NCBI GenBank assembly: GCA_033807775.1
Contig: CM066314.1
Span: 95,830,929 to 95,894,928 of the forward strand
Direction of reading: 5' to 3'
Length of the DNA stretch: 64,000 nt
Source: Saussurea involucrata
Lineage: Eukaryota > Streptophyta > Magnoliopsida > Asterales > Asteraceae
In this document: piece by piece, positions 34,440-46,728 of the stretch
Layout of the letters: every line of letters begins with the position of its first letter
Numbering within the stretch: position 1 is the stretch's first letter
Made by a program: the position numbers and the translations under genes
The notes under the pieces: model-generated
The model's database searches: none
What the model saw: only the letters and a program-made list of their open reading frames with translations
What the model was told of the DNA's origin: nothing

Positions 34440-35223
34440 TGTTGGTTCCTGTTTTGCTTTACAATGATGATTCTATCTAATTAGTTCAAACAATATATAT
34501 TGCGGAAGCGTTTTAATGAACTAACAGATATAATGAGGTAGAATAACACACAATATCAAATACAAGAAGTGTAAATAAGACAGATAAATAGCTCAATGAT
34601 TCACTGTATTTGATATAATAAGAACACCAAGAACACCGAAAGGTTTAACAAGAAACTGCTCTAAAGGTGTGTGTTGTGTAAAGCTTAATAGAAGAACTCA
34701 ACATGAGTCTTCTATTTATACTACTTCTAAATGGGACAAGATCTTAGATAATAAGGACCGAAGGTACTAGGATACAGTTGATGAACAGTTGTTAGAATGT
34801 ACTAATACACTATTCTGTTACTGTTGACACAACGTGCATTAAATGCTCCGTATTCTACTTTAGGCTGAAACCTATCAGAGTTTGACACGTGGAGTTGTCA
34901 GGTCACGCCTTGTCAGAATGATCTTCAGATTCTTCGAATGGCAGATATTGTAAGAAGCACGTTTGTCCTTGTTTAGATCTTTTGCGTAGATCTTCTTTTT
35001 ACCACATAGGCTCTGTCAAGTATGACAGAAGCTCTGTGGCCTTGTCCGCTTAGAAGAGTCTTCTGTTGCTTCTTCACTTCGGTCTTCTTGGCTAACCCAA
35101 CAGAGCCTCTGTCGAAGACTTCTGTCTTCTCGGTTACTCGGCTACTCGGCAGAGCCTCTGTCGAAGGCTTCTATACTTAGCCTATTTTCAATACTTCTAT
35201 TAATAGAAAGATTGGAGCTAACA
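34440..35223 (-). repeat. 3' LTR of element C
   Basis: Minus-strand tgttagctcc at 35223 to ...ccaaca at 34440; TATA (tataaata) at about 34713-34720. The minus-strand PPT tacttagggggagat adjoins at 35224-35238. It is related to the LTRs of B, D and F. Confidence 0.88.
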
Positions 35224-37454
35224 ATCTCCCCCTAAGTATTGAAAAATAAAAAATTGAAAAGTGCAGAGTTTTAGGCTAAGTACATAACAAGAGGCATTTA
35301 CACTTGATTATATTATGAAAGAAAAGATTTGCAGAGGTTGTTTGAGGATATCAGACATTGGCATCTTTGAAGTCGTTGAAACTTTTGTTGTCGAATCCTA
35401 ATTCTCTGAGCTCGTTATAGAAACTGATGCAGAGGTTTATGAAGTTGATTACTTGGTCGATGACCTCTATCAGTCTATCTGCGAGAGCTTGATTCATGAG
35501 CTTTGTTCCTTTATGCTCCACGAGGCTTGCTCTGAACTCTGTCAAAGTAGTTGTTGCATACTTCTGACAGTCCATTTCTACGAACAATCTTGACTTACCA
35601 GCAGGATCTTGATAAACTAGCCCAACTCTTGGAGATGTAATAATCGAGTTTGGTATGGCAGAGGATGGGCAGTCGTCTTCTGGTGGTCGAAGATTCAAGT
35701 TTCTCACTCCGAGATCTCGTCCTAATTGAAAGTCGACTAGGCTGTATAGCAGAAGTTTCTCTCTCATGGCTTTCCTTAGCACCCTGTATGCCCTTCGATT
35801 TGCATCTGTTGTGTAGTTTTCTTTGGTCCAGTGCTGAAGGTCGGGTAGGTCGTAGGGACTTAGATTTCTCAGATCAGCCTCTGAGAATTGGGTAACGCTT
35901 ATGTCCTCCCTTTTGACCTTATAGATGTTATAGGAAACCTTAGGTGTGGTTCTGGTTTGAGAAAACTTACAGTATATGACCTTGTCGATTTTGGACTCTG
36001 AGAAGACTTGATGTTTTGGCTTGGGTGTTGTTCTTGTGAAGGTGTTCTCGAGGTCAGCATGGAAGTGGGGATCTTGAATGGTTGTGGGCAGAATATATCT
36101 GGCACTTCTGTTTTACAGATATCTGTACACCACTTCTTCCATTTGTTGTGGAAGTGCACCGGGTGGAGGCATGGGTCTGCACATAGCATCCATTTGTTTC
36201 TTTATTTGGGCCACTCGATCCTCTGTGACTTTTGCTTTCGGATCTAGAACATGTATATTTGACAGAAGGGTAACACCGAAAGCCCGTTCTTCTTATTCTG
36301 GCTTTGGTGTTACATATGCATCGAAAGAGCTCTTCATCAATTTTTCTGCTGGTTGATGCTTGGGATTCTTCTGTTTGGGTTCCTCTGTCATTATCCCCTT
36401 GCCTTTGTCTTTTGCCTACGACTGAAGATTTTCTTGTAGAGATGGGGTTGCCTCTGTGGGATTTATCTTTTGGATTTCTGAGGGTGCCTCTGTAGTTTTG
36501 GGGGTTGCCTATGTAGGTTTTGGCACTTGTGTTTCTGAGGACATTGTTGGTGACGTGGGTTTTGTTGGTGAAGCTTCTGTGGTTTTGCTCAGATGTTTTT
36601 TTGTGAGCAATGGTTTTGGTTCTGGTTTTGGGTGTGGGAGATGGGGGTTTTGTTGTTGCAGCTTCTTATGTTTTTGGTGTTGAAGAGGGGAGTTCTTCTG
36701 GTGAGTTTGGTTTTGGTGATTGGGATGGTTGATCTTCTTCGGAGGATGTTAGAATTTGGAATTCTTCACGGGTTGGGACATCTGCTCCGAATACAGAGGT
36801 TGTTTCCACAGAGGTGGATGTTGTCTCTGTGGTCTTCTGTTGTTGATCTTGGTTGGTTACAGGTACTTGGGTTTGGATTGGGGTTTCTTGAGGGGTTTCC
36901 ACATAGGTGGTTGTAGCCTCTGTGGTTTGTTTTTGGTTTCCTCCTTGGGTTTGAGTTGTTGGGGGGACTTGGTTCAGGGGTTCTGCGGATACAGGTGGTT
37001 CTGGTAGACCTCTGCTTGCAGCTTTCTCCCTTGGGTTTTCCCTTTAATTCTCCCCCTCAGGATGATCTAATGAATCGTCAGAGTCATCATCAGAGTCATC
37101 CTGACCCTTTTCTTTAGTACCCTCTGCTCTGCACGAATCCTCGGGTTTCTTAGGCGGTACTGCCCCTGCGGATATCATTTTGGCGCATAGATCGTCACAG
37201 AGGCCAAGAAGGGTCTGGACCTCTCCTTCTGTCTTGAAGCGCATTTTGCCCACACTTGTCTTGAATTCTTTGACATAGTTTGCGTTGGCAGCAGTGAAGG
37301 CTCTGATGAATTATGTCATTTGATCAAGTATTCCTTGCCCAAACTCTGTCAGCTGAGCTCTGGTCATATAGTCAGAAGGCTTCAAGGCCAGAGTTTGTTG
37401 CATAGTTTGCTCTTGAACTTCCTCTAATGCCTTCTTTAGGTTTTCAGGGGTAAG

Positions 37455-40400
37455 TGTGACACCCGTCAAACCAAAACCACTCAGGTTAGCAACTGAATAG
37501 CATAATACATGTCTTAACAAGTAGGAATAACTCATAAGGACTTAATATTGATGTCTAAGGGTTAGTTTCCTAAGAATTCCAACAGTACACTGAGAAAATC
37601 GTGTTACCACACGGAACTGCTTAAGCTGTCTTATAAAATGCCGATTGGAACAGTTAACATTTAATTATAACTATATTAATAATAAGAGGAGTAAATATAT
37701 AGTTTATATATACCCAAAAGTAAATTTTAAAACTTTAAATAAATAAACCAAAAATTAAGTAGATAAATGAGATGTAAACTACTTTAAATCAACCTTTTTA
37801 TATAAATTACATAAGAGGTATAATTATACAATATTAATTAGCATTTTAAGAAGAAATAAATAAATAAATAAATCAGTATTAGGCCCAAAAATTCGGCCTT
37901 AACACATGACCCATAACCCACAACAATTAAAACTCTCATATTCTCAAGAAACCCTCTCATTTTCCACCCTCTTCTCTCTCTCTACATTCAAACAACCCTA
38001 ATTTTCTCTCTTCCCCTCTCTTGGCCGAATTCAGCCTCCATCCACACAAGGAATTCGATTTTGAAGGCTTGGAAGGTAAACATCAACACTAGAAGGGGTA
38101 AAACTCATCCCTCTTGTGTTCTTCTTCATTTTTTTCTTCCTTTTCTTGTTATTTCTCCATCTTTTTCTCATCTTATTTTGTAACCCTTGAGTTTCTGGAT
38201 AAAGGGGCCTTAATAGACCCTTTTCATGGTAGATTAATCACCAAAGACATGTTATGTCAAACAAAGGGTGATAATCCTTAAGCCATACATCTAGAACTCA
38301 AGAACTTGATGTTTTGACTACATGCATGTGGGTTTTGCTACAATCTGAGATGTGTGAGTTCATGCATGAGTTTTTAAAGGACAAAAATAGATTTTCTTAT
38401 CTAAGAACATTGTCAAAGTAGTGGTAAATGAGTGTTCAATCAAAGAACCAACCATATGAATGAAAATATGGATTTAAAACACTCATTTTTCATGAAATAG
38501 CATTTTAGTTTCTGGCAGATTACTTGCATGCATTTTATCCGACCATATCTTGAAAAATACTTAACCAAATGATATGAATCTTTTTCTGGAACTTTGTTTA
38601 TTGTGTTATGTTTCAAACCCAAGTGGTTTCATGTAAAAACTCGAAGATTTGACCCTTCAACTACTCATATGAAATTAAGTGTGCAAAGAAAATCTGGCAG
38701 AGAAAATTCTCTACTTTAATCAGTTATAAGTCTCTTAATATTCCACTAAAATTCTTGATTTTTCTTTTGGAAATTACTTTAATGAGTTATGAATCGAACA
38801 AAATTGGTTTCAGTCAAAAATATTAAGATTTGGGGTCTCAAACACTCAAACCAAGACTGGTGTGCAAGAAATCAGAATCTGGCAGAATGGAAGACCTAAC
38901 TTAAAATCGTCATATCTCCCTCAATATGTAACTAAAAATGATGAAATTTTTCTGGAAGATACTGTTTGGGTATATATAGTTTATATATACCCAATTTGAA
39001 TCACTGAAACATGTTGAGATTTGACCCTCCAAATGGACTTGACAAAAAGATGGTGCAGACTGTTTTGGTAACTGTGACACTTAAACTTAAGTGTAATGAT
39101 TAAAATAGCTAACCACCTCTAAAAATCATGATATCTATGTCAAAAGTTCCCTAAGACCTTAAAATAATACATATAAAAATTTGGTTAAGTAAACTATTCC
39201 AGAAAATACTTAATTATGACCATTTGTGGACCAAAAATATTTCTGCCAGCAGAATAGTAAAAGCTCTAATTCAAGAAAAAGAGATTTTAGGAATATTAAA
39301 AGTTAAAAAAAAAGCATATAAATTGTAGAATTTGTTAAAAACACCAAATTAAAACAACATATACAGGTATGTGAATGTATAAATGATGCCTTAATAAGTA
39401 AGAAATTTATAAGAATTTTAACTTGGATTAAAACACAAGGTGAGTAAGGAATTATAAAACATGGTACAAAGGATTAAATACTATGTATAACATATAAATT
39501 TAATGATGTAACAATAAAATCCTACAAACCTTTTTAAAACCAATAAATAACATATAAACGACAATGCAAAATAATACTTGAACCTAGTAACTAATATCAA
39601 GGCATTTTATAAGACATGATGGGCTAAGCAATGCTTTAGCCATAAGAGTTAGACCGAAACTGATGATGTGTTTCACTCCTTAGGAAGGACCTAGGATCGA
39701 GAAACTGTGCATCCGTGCGGCAACCCTTGGACATCCTTGCGGAACATTGTGAGTATTCACAGCCCCGTTTTACTTGTTTAATATTTGGGGTGAAAAGCAT
39801 GTTATGATTTTAAAATGCTAAATGATTCATGATATTAAATTGTGGATAATTATGATTTGAGAAATTAGTACTAATGAATGGACAGAATTTACATAAGTGA
39901 TAAAGATATGTTGAGTGATAATGAAAATGGTAAGTCCCCAATAGATACACTACTTATTAACTCGTAACGAGCCGGTGATACTTGTGGATAGCGCTATTTG
40001 GTTTGACAAACCCACCTTGACTGACGAGTAGGGGTGCACTTTATCTGTTAATAATGTTCTACTCACGTGGCCAACATACCAACTCTGAGGTAGTTCGCGG
40101 GGCGTAGATTGTCGGAGGCTTAGTAGTGGCTCAACACTTATATATCTTGCAAAAGTCATTTATTGTAAATTGTACTCATAAATTTTTAAACTTGAAGCTT
40201 GTCATGAACAAACGTTTCATGAGAGTAACCTTTGGATGAAAAAAAAAAACTGTTGTGTATATGGAAAACTTGTGAACTCACCAACTCTTTATAGTTGACC
40301 CTTTCTTTTATCATGCTTTTCAGGTGCTAATAAGTAAGTGAAGGCATGTAGGGTGCATATTGTGTGATGACATCGCCATCAAGAACATTAAAACTTCTAT

Positions 40401-40568
40401 TATTAATTTTTGTATCCGGCGTCTTCTTTTTGAAACAATTTGCTTAAGACGTTGTAATGTAATATTTTGAACTATTGTATTGAATGTTGTGGTTGGTGTT
40501 GTCTGTTACCTTTTGAATGAAACCCTACGCTGTTATACCTCGTGTTTCCGCTTTAGCGGGGTGTGACA
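37455..40568 (+). mobile_element. Solo LTR, 3.1 kb, probably Ty3/gypsy
   Basis: It runs from tgtgacaccc to ...gggtgtgaca with a perfect TSD gtaag (37450-37454 and 40569-40573), inside ORF3 of element C. There is no internal coding region; small ORFs are not convincing. Its length, TG...CA ends and an internal ...gtgagtattcaca... segment resemble LTRs of large plant gypsy families (inference). Unequal recombination between two LTRs is the usual origin. Orientation is not certain. Confidence 0.85.
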
Positions 40569-43135
40569 GTAAGGCCCTTATAGGTGGAGGCTTTGGCATT
40601 CATCGTTTCAAGGAAGAGTTTGATAGAGGTTTTGAATGCAGATGTGGCGACTTTTCCGAATTCAGTGGCAGCAGATGCAGCAGATGTATCAGCAGTTGTT
40701 CTCATCTAGGCTAAGGCATTTTGTACCTCTGTGGAAAGATTATCCATTTTGGTGTTCATTTCAGTAAAGGCCCGCGAAGTAACTTCTACAAAAGAATCAA
40801 AAGAGCTTTTCAACTCTTTCAATGTGGTGTCCACAGAGGTGACAAGGGTTGGGAACTCATCCCTTGATACATGTGGACTTGGTGTAACCTCTGGGGGAAT
40901 ACATTCGTCCCCAGAGTGAGTCCCTGTTCCCTGGACACCTTCTTTCGCCCTTGTTTGTACGTTGGGGGCGAAAGGATTTCCCTCTGATCCTCGAGCAGAT
41001 GCATCTTGTGCCTCAGACTCTACAAAAGTTCTGGTAAAGACATTGTCTTGATCCACTCCAGAGGTGGGTACAAGATTATCCTTAGGTTGACTCGGAGACT
41101 TGTCTAGAGTCTCTCCGTCTTTGTGCACTCTAAGATCCTTTGAAGAGCTGTTTGGACCTATAGTAGTGTGCGTGGCAGAGGAAACAAATTCCTCTGTAAG
41201 GTTGGCGATTGTGGTCTCGGGCGATGTACCACGAACTAAGGGTAAGTCCTTTTGAGAGGACTCCCCTAGAATGGTTTCCCCGGCTAAGATTGGAACAGAG
41301 GTAGAAAGAGTTACCTCTGCCCGGTCAGTTTGGGTTCGGGTCGAGTCGTGCTGCTCTTTTTCAATAACATCTTCTGCCACTAGACTGGCGATGTTAGAAG
41401 TATGGGTCGCACTGGGTGTTGGTTGTGGGAGTGTGCCTCTTCTATTCCAGGCATCAGTTCTAGCTTCTGATTCTGTGGAGCATCCAACCACTTCTTCTCC
41501 ATCTATAGTGTCAACCTCTGTAGCTACCCTATGGGTCGATTCTTTTACCCTAACTTCTGTAGTGGCTTCTGCACCAGTACGTAAAGAGTCGTACATTGGA
41601 TGTGAGCCAATTAATTGTCGTACGTGGGGATGCAGAGGTCGTTCTTCTACCTGATCATCTTCTTCATCAGAGTCCACCTCTGAGACTATGACTGGTGGGG
41701 TTTTGGTGGTGGTTTTAGCCAAGTCCTCTGGACTTGCTCGTAGAACATCAAAACCAAGTTGGGTGAAGGGGTTCTGTAGAACTTCCGGAGTTTTAGACTG
41801 ATTATTCTGTGGGGTTTGGTCATCATCATCCAATTCAGAAGAGATTCTGAAGTTTGGAGCTTCTGTTGAATGATGAGTTAGAACTTCTGCAGTCCATACA
41901 GAAGGGTCTAAAGAGTGTGCGATCCCAGGTTGTTGGAGGAAGATAGAAAAATCACCCTGATCTTCTGCATACTTGATGGGTGAGGGTGATTGCAGAGGTT
42001 GGTCTTGGGTTTCTTCGACCATATCTGCTTCCTCTACGATGGATTGCAGAGGAGTGTGGGGTGTCTTGGATTTCTTCTTGCTCTTCATTTTCTTTGGTTT
42101 GGGGGTACCCTCCTCAGAAGACTTATGTTTTCTTTTGTTTTTATCTTTTGGAGGAGAGGGAGGTGCACAGGATCCTGCTTCTGTTGCATGAGGAGGGGAT
42201 AGTTGAGTAGAAGAGGTAGAGGTGCCCTCTGTTGTTTTCTTGTGGGTTTTCTTCTTCTTCTTCTTGGCAGAGGACTTTTTCTTTGTTGCAGGGGAGAGAA
42301 TCGCTTCCCTGTGAGCTTGAAAGTTGGCGTGTACAAGCTGATGTTTGGCCAAAGCTGCAGCCCATTGCTCATCTGACATCCTATCTACAACCCTAGTTCC
42401 TAATGGGACACCTAGACGCGGGGGTGTCACAGGACTCGGTTCTGGAGTCCTATGATCGCGTACGTAATCTATCTTAAGGGTTTCATCAGTTGCATATTCC
42501 AGAAGCTTTGTTGGCAGAGGTCTGCAGAAAGCGTAGTCATCTTCATGTTCTTTGGGGGAGTTCTTTGTCATGGCATACATTCTTGCAGTTGGTCCCTCCA
42601 TGGGCCATTTTTGTAGAAGTAACAGAGGTTCTAGTAGAACACCCAAAATACGCTGATATTGCAGAGGAGGGAGAGATTCTTTTGATCGTCCTTTGGCCTT
42701 CTGGGTAGAGATTCTGCGGTCGATGGTGTTTACCATTTCCTGCATCATGAGGGTGGCGTAGTCCAGAGGTAGGTCGCAGTATACCCCATACATGATAGCC
42801 AAAATTTGGTGAGAGGTCTGATCTGGACTACCCACTTTCCCTGTTAGGCAACTGTTAAGAATAGAGAAGAGAGTATTCCACAGAAGGGGTAATCGATTTC
42901 TTCTGAAGTCATTTCTTTTCCTTAGGGTTGTGTTGTACCCCAACATTTCAACAAAACGGCAGAGCTCTTCGTTTGTGTGTTCCTCTGCGTACTTCTTTAT
43001 TCCAAGAAGACCTCTGGTAGGTAGACTGAACTCAAGTGAGAACATGGTTCTGTTGAACTTGAGTTCAAGGTGCTCGGATTTGTCTGGTTTCGAAATGTAG
43101 CCCTTGATTTGTCTATCTGCGGGGTCAAATCTTTG

Positions 43136-43275
43136 TATTCACCTTTTGTAATCTTTTAGAGATTCTCTCTCTAGATTTGTAATCTGTTCTTGATTGAATA
43201 CAAGTGCGTTGATCCAATTCTCTATTTGATTGTTCTTATTTGCTCATAATTGATTGTAAGATTGAATCAGATCTA
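43136..43275 (+). repeat. LTR-like fragment replacing part of ORF3 in element C
   Basis: About 140 bp here do not match ORF3 of B or D. They resemble the end part of the LTRs of the I/E type (cttttgtaatcttttagagattctctctc, then ...gatctaaca at the right edge). The flanking ORF3 parts miss about 50 codons. Confidence 0.5.
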
Positions 43276-43492
43276 ACACGGTTTTTGAGGGAACCAGGTA
43301 GTAGTTGTTTGGTTTCAAAGGAAGAACACGTTCAAAGTGTTCATGAGCAATGAAGTTTAGAAGATGGGTGGTCGGAGCAAAATCTGCTTCATCGCCGGAG
43401 TGGTCTTGTTCTAGGTTTCTGGCGATTTCTTGGTTTTGGGAGTTCTCAGAACATGATGGAGATTTCACTGGAGCGTTGGAGGTGGAAGCCAT

Positions 43493-44208
43493 TGGATTAA
43501 TCTTGAAGAAGGAGAGTAGAAAAAGGAAGTTGCAGGTTTTTGCAAGATTCGCCGGAGAAGATGAAGAGAGTAAGTTCATAAACGTTTAGAGGTAATGGTA
43601 AGCTGGGTTTTATACTGAAGCGAATGGTAGAATCTGAAAGGGTAAATATGTGAAAGTGAATAAAATTTGGGATCCGTAATTGAGTATATACGGCTGGTTC
43701 AACTATCCAGGAGAACGTGTGCCACACACGTCCAATGGGAGAATGCCACGTCAGAAGTGTCAGAACACGATTAGACGTCGTGTGCGGCCCATTAATGCTT
43801 GGCGCGTGGGCATTTCTTCTTTGTGAGTTATGTCACTCGCAGTAAATAACCCATATTGTTACAGAATTTTCATAAAAGGTCAAGTGTAAGAGTCAACAGA
43901 GGCTCTGTGGTGGAGTGAGCTCTGTGATCTGAAACTTGTCTTTTTGTCTCCTCTGATGCTTGTACCTTTTCCCAAAACGTTTGAAAGATCATTGGAGAGG
44001 ATCGATAGATCTTTAGTACAAAATTTTCATTCACAGAGGCTTTGAGGCTCTGTCGAGGCCAGCAGAGGCTCTGAGAGTGAAAATTTCTCATAACTAAATA
44101 TTTAGAGAACTTTTTGATCATCCAAGGTTTTCATTGTGTTAAACACGGTTTTTAGGACATATTTGGAAATTTGTTTCCTGGAAAACTGTTTTGGAAATGG
44201 ATTTTGTT
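43493..44208 (-). other. ORF3 leader and pol-ORF3 spacer of element C
   Basis: Non-coding, collinear with the spacer of B and D. It holds repeated cagaggctctg words. It ends at the fusion with element D. Confidence 0.65.
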
Positions 44209-44278
44209 CTAGACATACTCTTAGACTGTCTAGTTTGGGCGACAGAGACTCTTTGGTACTAGACATACTCTTAGACTG
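44209..44278. other. Head-to-head junction between elements C and D
   Basis: A 20-bp sequence (ctagacatac + tcttagactg) occurs at 44209-44228 and 44259-44278 with 30 bp between. To the right, RT coding of D starts in mid-domain; to the left lies the spacer of C on the other strand. This looks like break repair with local duplication. Confidence 0.7.
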
Positions 44279-45352
44279 AAACAGGCTCCAAGAGCATGGT
44301 ACGAACGACTTTCTACCTTCCTTCTAGTCAATGGCTACAACAGAGGTACAACAGATACTACCTTATTCTATAAACGCAAAAATAGTGAGATAATGCTTGT
44401 ACAAATATACGTAGATGACATAATTTTTGGGTCTACAAATTCAGAAGAGTGCAAAATTTTTGAAAAACTCATGCAGAGTGAGTTTGAAATGAGTATGATG
44501 GGAGAATTAACATTCTTCCTCGGACTTCAAGTCAAACAATCTTCAGAGGGAATTTTTATAAATCAAGCCAAATATGTCTCTGACATACTTTTAAAATATA
44601 ATCTCTCTGATACCTCTGCAATGAAGACTCCAATGGCCACTGGAAATAAGTTATTCTTAGATCCAAATGGTATTTCTGTAGAATGTACTCTCTACAGAGG
44701 CATGATTGGATCTCTGTTATACTTAACAGCAAGCAGACCTGACATTATGCATGCCACATGTCTTTGTGCACGTTATCAAGCTAATCCAAAGAAATCACAT
44801 TATGATGCTGTAAAAAGAATCTTTAGATACCTGAAGGGGACCAACAATCTTGGTCTCTGGTATCCACAGAACTCTGGTTTTAGTCTTAAAGCTTATACAG
44901 ATTCAGACTATGGAGGATGCATGCTCGATAGAAAGAGTACCTCTGGGAGTTGTCAATTCCTAGGTGGTAAACTAGTCAGTTGGACCTCCAAGAAGCAGAA
45001 TTGTGTCTCCACATCCACTGCAGAAGCTGAATACGTTGCTGCCGCTAGCTGTTGTTCTCAGGTTCTATGGATGAAGACTCAGCTAAAAGACTACGGCCAC
45101 ATTCTGTTCAAAATACCCATCCTCTGTGATTCCAAAAGTGCTATTGCTATCTCTGCCAACCCTGTGCAACACTCAAAAACCAAGCATATCGATATAAGGT
45201 ATCATTTCTTGAAACATCATGTTGAATACGGTACAATCGAAATGCATTTCGTGCCCACAGAATATCAACTCGCTGACTTATTCATCAAAGCATTAGACGA
45301 GAAAAGATTCAACTTCTTGGTGGGTAAGTTAGGAATGATTAACATGGTGTGA
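44279..45352 (+). pseudogene. pol: Element D reverse transcriptase (C-terminal part) and RNase H
   Basis: The frame is open from 44279 (KQAPRAWYERLSTFLL) through the catalytic YVDDIIFGSTN, then RNase H with AYTDSDYGGC, DRKSTSGSCQFLGGKLV, STAEAEYVAAASCC and LCDSKSAIAIS, to the normal end GKLGMINMV at 45352. About 358 codons are intact; the missing N-terminal RT and PR/IN make it a 5'-truncated pol. Confidence 0.9.
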
Positions 45353-46728
45353 AAATCCTCTGTAAGTATAGCTTTATCTTCTGTAAATAATAAGTAAATA
45401 CATTGCTTAATTTATTTCTTTGATTGATTCTACTTCTGTATGTAAATTCTTAAAAACCTTAAATAGTTCTTAAAATCACAGAGCTTCTGTAAGTCAACTC
45501 ATAACCTCTGACGACCCCTACAGAACCTCTGAAAAACATGACCTATGTTCTATGCAAAACTTATCATTCTTTGATCCAAGCATAGGTCAAGGGGGAGCAA
45601 AAGGAAATTACTTGATCTACAGAGGTGATTAGATCAAGGGGGAGCAGAAGGGAACCCTGAAATAATCTAAAGATATCACTGCCGAGAAAAGAAGAACCAA
45701 AAGGTATGTCTCTCGCACAAAAGGTTTTTGGAAAACAATTTTCTAGGACAAGAATTGTCAAATATGTCCTAAATATACTGTGGATAACATTTCAAAAATC
45801 AAAAGCTCAAAAAGTTTCACAAAATTCGAAATAGGAGAAATTTAAGGTCATAGAGCTTCTGCTGAGCTCAACAGAGGTTCTGCAGGAAATATGCTCTGTG
45901 ATCACAAATTAACCCTCTGTCGATCTTTTGGAATGTTATCTCGGAAACCGAAAACACACACAATGACCTTCTCGAACAAAACGTTTTTCAAAATAATTTT
46001 CTCGGACACAAACTTTCAATAATGTGCGAAAAACATCTCTTATCAAAGATCAAAAATTGGATGATCAGAAAATTAATAGAATTCAAGTTATAAGATTTTT
46101 TCTCTCATAGAGCTTCTGCTAGCTCTCACAGAGCTTCTGCAAGTTCCATCAGAGCCACAAAACCTCTGTGAGTAAAATTTCTTGACAATCCTATTGATCC
46201 TCTCCAATGACTTTACAAACGTTTTCGTTCAAAGAAGAACCTACAGAGTCATGATAACAATGAGATATATGAAAAAGGGATAAACATCAAAGATTTTCAA
46301 GATCACAGAGCCTCTGTAAACTACAGAAGCTCTATCAATCTGATTACTTGGGCATCTCTGTAGTAATAACGGTTACTTTTACTGGGAGTGAAACTCATAT
46401 GGCTAAAATCAACCTCACGCGCCTAGCATTAATGGGCCGCGCACGACGTCCTGTCATATTCTGACAAGGCCTACGTGTCCCATTTTCATTGGGCGTACAT
46501 GGAATGTTTTTATTTGGAAAGTTGAACCCGCCGCTCAAACTCGAGTGCGAATTCCAAACTTTAATCCATTGCCATACATTTTACTCTTTCGAATTCTACC
46601 GTTTTACCATCCTATAAAAACAAAGCTTACCCTCTCATAAAACATTTTACAAACTCTCATCTTCTTCTCCGGCGAAACCCTGCAAAAAGCTTGCAAAAAG
46701 CTTGCAAAAATCTTATTCTTAAAATCAA
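45353..46728 (+). other. Spacer between pol and ORF3 of element D
   Basis: Non-coding, 1.4 kb. Two PPT-like tracts (aagggggagcaa at 45589-45600 and aagggggagcagaag at 45636-45650) lie soon after pol. Many cagagcttctg or cagagcctctg words follow. A TATA-like tcctataaaaacaaag near 46610 lies about 115 bp upstream of the ORF3 ATG, so ORF3 could have its own promoter (inference). Confidence 0.65.
46605..46620 (+). promoter_or_regulatory. Possible TATA box for ORF3 of element D
   Basis: cctataaaaac lies ~115 bp before ATG 46729. In B, ccctataaaaccccc at about 26689-26703 has the same place relative to ORF3, and both are followed by ...ctccggcgaaac.... Recurrence of the arrangement makes a subgenomic promoter plausible. 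Confidence 0.45.

Larger units (their letters stand above)
35351..43492 (-). pseudogene. ORF3 of element C, split by a solo LTR
   Basis: It starts at ATG 43492 (MASTSNAPVKSPSCSE). About 50 codons are replaced by foreign DNA at 43136-43275. A long open stretch from 43045 to 40706 follows, containing LPTRGLLGIKKYAEE, PLLWNTLFSILNSCLTG and a Lys-rich segment with KKKKKKTHKK. A stop falls at 40706. After the solo LTR (40568-37455) the same frame resumes with ENLKKALEEVQEQ and YMTRAQLTEFGQG. The C-terminal part (to 35351) contains KAMREKLLLYSLVDFQ and DCQKYATTTL but needs frame changes. Function unknown, as for B and D. Confidence 0.8.
34440..44208 (-). mobile_element. Sirevirus-like Copia element C (3' half only)
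   Basis: On the minus strand it holds the pol-ORF3 spacer, ORF3 (split by a solo LTR), PPT and 3' LTR. Pol and 5' LTR are missing. It ends at a head-to-head junction with element D near 44209-44278. Its left flank does not share a TSD with D's right flank. Confidence 0.83.

Noticed and set aside
37455..40568. A host gene between the two halves of C's ORF3
   Set aside because: TG...CA ends, exact TSD and lack of coding identify it as a solo LTR.
40517..42210. Plus-strand ORFs across 40517-42210
   Set aside because: They are antisense shadows of the open minus-strand ORF3 of element C.
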